NCBI GenBank assembly: GCA_947057505.1
Contig: CAMSEM010000042.1
Location: forward strand, 1-10,295
Direction of reading: 5' to 3'
DNA from: an uncultured Clostridium sp.
Lineage (GTDB): Bacteria; Bacillota; Clostridia; TANB77; CAG-508
DNA length: 10,295 bases
The notes under the pieces were generated by a model. That model did no database searches and was not told the DNA's origin. It was given only the letters and a program-made list of their open reading frames with translations. The translations under genes and the position numbers were made by a program. This document shows, in pieces, positions 6,194-10,295 of this stretch (positions are counted from its first letter, which is position 1; each line of letters starts with the position of its first letter).

Positions 6194-6225
6194 AAATTCC
6201 CCAACGTTAAAGTGCTGAGGAATTT
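6194..6225 (-). terminator. Hairpin after the large surface gene
   Basis: AAATTCC (6194-6200) pairs with GGAATTT (6219-6225). The inner part (CCAAC against GCTGA) pairs with two mismatches. It lies about 77 bp past the stop at 6302. The minus-strand tail (AATTTAGATTG) is only moderately U-rich, so termination efficiency is uncertain. Its core (C-C-T-C-A-G-C-A-C-T then G-T-T-G-G-G-G) resembles the terminator at 4547-4583. Confidence 0.5.
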
Positions 6226-6301
6226 CTATGATTTTAGTGAGTATTTAAATTTTCTTATTCAACTTTGATAAGATTTCTATTACTTTTTTATTTTTCAATG
6301 C

Positions 6302-9300
6302 CTATAATATCTTTTTACCATTTAGTTTAACAGAATATATATGCATATTTACCCATGCTCCATTATCTAAACGTTCAGAACTAGTTAATTCAATCTCTAA
6401 ATGATCATCATCATTTCCATAAGTAGTAAAAGTACGTTGTCCATTAAAGTTTCTTGGTGGTAATCCACTGGACTCCCCACCACGTTGATAAACATCATGT
6501 CCTTCTACTGCCATATCTATATAATAGTAAGCAGAGTTACGTTCATAATCATAAGTTATTTCTATTTTATCTGAACTGCTGATTGGTTGATGATAAATCA
6601 ATGTAATTCCAGCTGCTTGATTATTGGTTGCTTCATGTTTTAATATAGTTGGTGATGTTTCTGAACTTGGATAAACAATTTTTCCAGATGCATCAGAATT
6701 CCAAGTATACATAGACCATAATGTTACAGTAATAGAACAAGAAGCTGATAAATTAGAGCCATCGTTTGTTCTAGCTGTAATGGTAACCTTTCCTTCTGCT
6801 TTTGCAGTAACTAATCCATTACTATCAACTGTTGCTATGTTAGTATTGCTGCTACTCCATGTTACAGATTTATCATATGTAGTATCTGGTAAGACAGTAG
6901 CAACTAGTTGTATTGTAGAATCAGTGGTTACTGCTGCTGTTGATTGACTAATTGAGATAGATGTTGCTAATTGACGAACCTCAACAAGACACGAAGCTGA
7001 TAAGTTACTTCCATCAGTTGTTGTAGCAGTTATCGTTACTGTTCCTGCTGCTTTTGGCGTCACCTTACCGTTACTATCCACAGTTGCTATATTAGTATTG
7101 CTACTAGACCACGTTACAGTTTTATTACTTGTTGTTGTTGGCGTTACCGTTGCTGCTATATCTAATGTTCTTCCAATGTATAATGTTGCAGAAGTTGGAC
7201 TTACACTAATTCCTGTTGCCTTTTGAATCACTGTTATTGTACTTGTTGCCGTCTTTCCACTTCCATCTGCTGCAGTAGCAGTTATTCTTACAGTTCCTGG
7301 TGCCTTTGCAATTATGTTTCCATTTTCATCTACTGTGGATACTGTTGTATTACTACTACTCCATGTTATGTTTTTATTATTGGCATCATTTGGAGTTATT
7401 GTTGCTGATATTTTTAATGTTTGACCTACTTCTATTGTCTTACTTGTTGGATTTAAGCTTATTCCTGTTACTAATTGTTTTACTTCTATTGCTTGTGATA
7501 CAGTTTCTATTTTATTTCCTACATTATCTACTGATAATACATGGATATAATAGGTTCCTTTTGTTGTCGCGCTTAGATTAATTGTTTCTGGATTTGTGCC
7601 AAAGCTTCTTGCGCTATTCCATGCAGTATTTGTTGTTCCTAGTGCTGCTTTGGTGGTATTATATATCCATTTACTATTACCTGTGTGTATTCCACTTTGA
7701 CTATCACTTTGTGTTACTTTTGCTGTTATTGTTTTACTTGTATCTGTTTGCGTTGTACTTGGTGCTATTGTTGCTGCACTTGGTGGTGTCTTATCTATAT
7801 TTGTTATATCTATTTCTCTTGTTGCTCCTACATTTACGCCGTCTGTTAATCTTCCTTTTACAGTTTGATTTGCGGTTACTTTTACACTTGTTCCAGCAGT
7901 CCATGTTGTACCATTATCTATACTATATTCTATTGTAAATCCACTGGTATTTGTTCCTAGAGTTACTGTTACATTCCCTGCTGTCCACTGTGTTGGTGAT
8001 TGTGTTAGAGTTAATACTCCACTTCCACCAGTTTCTATGGTAGGTACATAGTTAGTTTCTATATTTTTTACTGCTGTAGTTGTTATGTTTCCTGCTACAT
8101 CATATACTTCTGCATAGATATTGTATATACCACTAATTAAATTACTTAAATTTAATTCTTTTGTTTGACTGGTTGTTACACCTTTTTGAGTTCCATTTAC
8201 TGTTTGATAAATTTGTTCCTCAGTTTTGTAGTTTTGTTCTGTAGACTTTTTATAATGCCATACTATTTTTCCTAGTCCGCTTAAGGTGTCTTGTACTTGT
8301 ATTTGTGCAGTTAAACTTTTAGTTGTTATATTTTTTGCAGTTATACTACTTACTGTCGCTTTAGTTTTATCTATATTACTAATTGTTATACTTTTTGCTT
8401 CTCCTGCATTTAGTCCATCTGTTATTCTTCCTTGTACACTGCTATTAGTACTTACTGTTACACTACTTCCTGTTATCCACATAACACCATCTGTACTATA
8501 TTGAATGTTATACCCTACTGCTGTTGTAGTAGCAGTTACTGTTACATCTTGATTTGTCCAATAAGTTGGTGTTTGTGCTAATGTAATACTTCCTGGAGTT
8601 GTAGGTATTGTTTGTGTAGTTACATTAGCTACTGCTGTAGTTGTTACATTTCCAGCCACATCATATATTTCTGCATAAACATTATATGTTCCTGCACTTA
8701 TACCATCTAGTACTAATTCTTTACTCGTTTGTGTGGTTTCTCCTTTTACTGCTCCATATATTGTTTGATATTCATTTGTTACTTTGGTATAGTTAACTTC
8801 TGCAACTTTTTTATAATACCAATTAATTTTACCAATTCCACTTAATTGGTCTTGTACTGTTACTTGCATTGTAAATCCTTTTGTTGTTGAACTTTTTGTG
8901 GTTACAGCACTTGCAGTTGGAGGAGTTTTATCTATATTGCTTATTACTAAATTTTTGTTATCTCCTACATTTATTCCATCTGTTAGTCTTGCGTATACTG
9001 TACCATTATTAGGCATTACAATACTAGTTCCAGATGTCCATGTGTTTCCATCTATACTACATTGTGAAATATAGTCACTAGAATTACTAGTTACCATGAC
9101 TGTTACATCTCCATTGGTCCATGTACTTGGCTTTTGTATCATGGCAATTGTATTTTGACTTGATGGAACTTGTATAGTTTCTATACTAGCTACTTGTGTT
9201 ATTTGCTTATTTCCAGCCACATCATATACTTCTGCATAAATATTATATGTTCCATTTTGTATATTTTCTAGTACTAATTCTTTATTGTTCTTAACTACCT

Positions 9301-10295
9301 CGCCTCTTTGAACACTTCCTATTGCTTGATATTCTTGACTAATTTTTGTATAGTTCTCATCTGCTACTTTTTTATAATACCAATCTATTTTGGCAAGTCC
9401 ACTTAAAGAATCTTTTATTGTTAGATTAGCTGTAAATCCTTTACTTGTTACATGTTTACTTGTTATTTGACTAAGTTCTGGTGCTACTTTATCAATGTTT
9501 TCTACTTTTAAGGTAACAGCTTCTCCTACATTTATTCCATCTGTTAGTCTTGCATATATATTGGTATTTTGAGCTACTGTTACTGTATTTGCTTGGGTCC
9601 AAGTTGTTCCGTCTAAACTGTATTGTACTTGGTAGTCCATACTATTTGATAGAAAGTCTACCTTTACATTTTCATTTGTCCAATATTCTGGTGTTTGTGT
9701 TACATGAAGTATTTGCGAAGTATTAGAATCTGGTAGTTTTTCTGTTTCTACTAGAGTGATTGGTGTTTCTACACTATTTCCTGCTACGTCATATACTTTG
9801 GCATAAACAGAGTAAATTCCTGATGGTATATTATTTAATTCTAATGTCTTATTTTCTTCTTCTATCGAACCTTTTTGTGTTCCATTTAATTCTTGATAAT
9901 TTTGTTCTATTCTTGTGTAACTTTCTTCTTTACTGTTTTTATAATACCATTCTATTTTAGCAAGTCCACTTAATGTGTCTTGAACTGCTATTTTAGCTGT
10001 TATACTTTTACTTGTCTTTTCTTGCAATTCAATATTGGTTGCTGTTGGAGCTTTTGTATCTATATTAGAAATTGACGCTGTTATACTTTCTCCTATATTT
10101 ACCCCATCTGTTAGTCTTGCATATATAAATCCGTTTGATTCCATTTTAATAGCTGTTTTGTATTTGTTCCAGTTTTCTCCATCTAAACTATATTCTATTT
10201 GGTATCCAGGTACCTTGGTTTGAATGGTTACAGATATTCTTTGGTTTGTCCATGTAGTTGGGTTATAGTAAATAGTAACATTGTCTTCTGTTAGA
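6302..10295 (-). CDS. C-terminal part of a giant repetitive surface protein (Ig/FN3-like repeats, three Big_2 domains); 5' end outside the window
   Basis: The frame stays open to the right edge; the ATG at 10144 lies inside a repeat and is not the start, so at least 1330 residues are visible. From the N-terminal side come four similar repeats of about 188 aa (from the edge, then 9709, 9145 and 8584). Each pairs a W-T-N...Y-S-x-D-G-x-x-W...A-R-L-T-D-G-x-N-V-G...N-I-D-K unit with an Ig/FN3-like unit: S-G-L-x-K-I-x-W-Y-Y-K-K, ending Y-N-I-Y-A-E-V-Y-D-V-A-G-N. A diverged fifth repeat (7475-8014) follows, then three Big_2 domains (7223-7474, 6971-7222, 6722-6970) with the W-S-S-S-N-T-x-x-x-T-V-D signature. 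A unique C-terminal domain of 140 aa (6302-6721), rich in Tyr, Asp and Ser, closes the protein. There is no LPXTG, membrane segment or S-layer motif at this end, so anchoring must be elsewhere. A role in adhesion or as an extended stalk is inferred. Confidence 0.92.
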   Translation of the reverse strand, partial: LTEDNVTIYYNPTTWTNQRISVTIQTKVPGYQIEYSLDGENWNKYKTAIKMESNGFIYARLTDGVNIGESITASISNIDTKAPTATNIELQEKTSKSITAKIAVQDTLSGLAKIEWYYKNSKEESYTRIEQNYQELNGTQKGSIEEENKTLELNNIPSGIYSVYAKVYDVAGNSVETPITLVETEKLPDSNTSQILHVTQTPEYWTNENVKVDFLSNSMDYQVQYSLDGTTWTQANTVTVAQNTNIYARLTDGINVGEAVTLKVENIDKVAPELSQITSKHVTSKGFTANLTIKDSLSGLAKIDWYYKKVADENYTKISQEYQAIGSVQRGEVVKNNKELVLENIQNGTYNIYAEVYDVAGNKQITQVASIETIQVPSSQNTIAMIQKPSTWTNGDVTVMVTSNSSDYISQCSIDGNTWTSGTSIVMPNNGTVYARLTDGINVGDNKNLVISNIDKTPPTASAVTTKSSTTKGFTMQVTVQDQLSGIGKINWYYKKVAEVNYTKVTNEYQTIYGAVKGETTQTSKELVLDGISAGTYNVYAEIYDVAGNVTTTAVANVTTQTIPTTPGSITLAQTPTYWTNQDVTVTATTTAVGYNIQYSTDGVMWITGSSVTVSTNSSVQGRITDGLNAGEAKSITISNIDKTKATVSSITAKNITTKSLTAQIQVQDTLSGLGKIVWHYKKSTEQNYKTEEQIYQTVNGTQKGVTTSQTKELNLSNLISGIYNIYAEVYDVAGNITTTAVKNIETNYVPTIETGGSGVLTLTQSPTQWTAGNVTVTLGTNTSGFTIEYSIDNGTTWTAGTSVKVTANQTVKGRLTDGVNVGATREIDITNIDKTPPSAATIAPSTTQTDTSKTITAKVTQSDSQSGIHTGNSKWIYNTTKAALGTTNTAWNSARSFGTNPETINLSATTKGTYYIHVLSVDNVGNKIETVSQAIEVKQLVTGISLNPTSKTIEVGQTLKISATITPNDANNKNITWSSSNTTVSTVDENGNIIAKAPGTVRITATAADGSGKTATSTITVIQKATGISVSPTSATLYIGRTLDIAATVTPTTTSNKTVTWSSSNTNIATVDSNGKVTPKAAGTVTITATTTDGSNLSASCLVEVRQLATSISISQSTAAVTTDSTIQLVATVLPDTTYDKSVTWSSSNTNIATVDSNGLVTAKAEGKVTITARTNDGSNLSASCSITVTLWSMYTWNSDASGKIVYPSSETSPTILKHEATNNQAAGITLIYHQPISSSDKIEITYDYERNSAYYYIDMAVEGHDVYQRGGESSGLPPRNFNGQRTFTTYGNDDDHLEIELTSSERLDNGAWVNMHIYSVKLNGKKIL
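6722..7474 (-). repeat. Three tandem Big_2-coding repeats (about 250 bp each)
   Basis: The units start at 7474, 7222 and 6970 and measure 252, 252 and 249 bp. Units two and three are nearly the same over the S-S-S-N-T-N-I-A-T-V-D-S-N-G block and share a Cys in S-A-S-C. The first unit is more diverged and carries the sequence shared with 3688-3790. In-frame unit lengths allow gain or loss without frameshift. Confidence 0.8.
7236..7338 (-). repeat. 103-bp inverted repeat, partner at 3688-3790
   Basis: This is the coding copy, inside the first Big_2 domain (V-D-E-N-G-N-I-I-A-K-A-P-G to T-S-T-I). It matches the plus-strand fragment at 102 of 103 positions. The other two Big_2 units are clearly less similar, so the relation is to this unit specifically. 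Confidence 0.92.
7475..10295 (-). repeat. Tandem Ig/FN3-like coding repeats (four plus one diverged, 540-570 bp)
   Basis: Unit boundaries lie at about 9709, 9145, 8584 and 8014, giving lengths of 564, 561, 570 and 540 bp, with a further unit running off the right edge. The blocks A-R-L-T-D-G, S-G-L-x-K-I-x-W-Y-Y-K-K and E-V-Y-D-V-A-G-N recur in order in the first four units. In the last unit (7475-8014) the second half is replaced by a different Ig-like variant with W-I-Y-N-T-T-K and V-D-N-V-G-N. The array probably continues upstream of the window. Confidence 0.85.

Noticed and set aside
6184..6212. Plus-strand promoter starting with TTGACA
   Set aside because: The -10 region at 17 bp is only TTAAAG, it overlaps the hairpin after the large gene, and no plus-strand gene follows.
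7582..7938. Plus-strand open frame of 118 codons, Leu/Tyr-rich
   Set aside because: It is antisense to the large repeat gene; its composition comes from the Thr/Asn-rich coding strand, and it lacks a ribosome-binding site. The same holds for the plus-strand frames at 7223-7408, 7300-7581, 8286-8504, 9760-9960 and 10035-10223.
10142..10144. ATG as the start of the large surface gene
   Set aside because: The frame remains open for 50 more codons to the window edge and these encode the expected first part of the repeat unit, so the true start is upstream.

Overview
The window is AT-rich DNA from a low-GC, Gram-positive, spore-forming bacterium, most likely a clostridium-like Firmicute. The supporting signs are two small CotF-type spore coat genes, a sortase-anchored (LPQTG) surface protein, an M23 cell-wall peptidase, strong AGGAG ribosome-binding sites and sigma-A promoters close to TTGACA/TATAAT. 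Nearly all coding sequence is on the minus strand.

Left part (1-3500): the last codons of a plus-strand gene (1-101) meet a membrane-anchored M23 peptidase (167-1132, minus) at a bidirectional terminator. Next are a two-gene CotF-like operon (1477-1932, minus) with a REP-like palindromic element and a terminator downstream, an LPQTG surface protein with a single cohesin-like domain (2071-2895, minus), and a membrane-anchored FxLYD-type protein (2990-3430, minus) with a near-perfect sigma-A promoter. Together these form a cell-envelope and spore-surface region.

Right part (3670-10295): the dominant object is the 3' portion of a very large repetitive surface protein gene (6302 to beyond 10295, minus; at least 1330 residues visible). 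It encodes about five Ig/FN3-like tandem repeats of about 188 residues, three Big_2 domains and a unique C-terminal beta-rich domain. Facing it on the plus strand at 3675-4500 is a displaced fragment: half a Big_2 domain, the end of an FN3-like domain, and a Cys-rich module with DnaJ-type CxxCNGTG motifs. Between the two lies an AAA_14/DUF4143 ATPase gene (4647-5942, minus) with its own consensus promoter and three 33-bp-spaced repeats directly upstream.

The main discovery candidate is the relation between the two surface-protein pieces. A 103-bp stretch of the plus-strand fragment (3688-3790) matches the minus strand of the large gene's first Big_2 domain (7236-7338) at 102 of 103 positions, so it is an inverted repeat about 3.4 kb apart. 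Identity falls abruptly outside it. Both pieces end in hairpin terminators that resemble each other. Removing one extra T at the fragment's junction would fuse the Big_2 reading frame in frame to the FN3/Cys module. The layout therefore looks like an alternative C-terminal cassette that could be exchanged with the large gene by inversion or gene conversion, now frame-disrupted. An assembly chimera is the main alternative.
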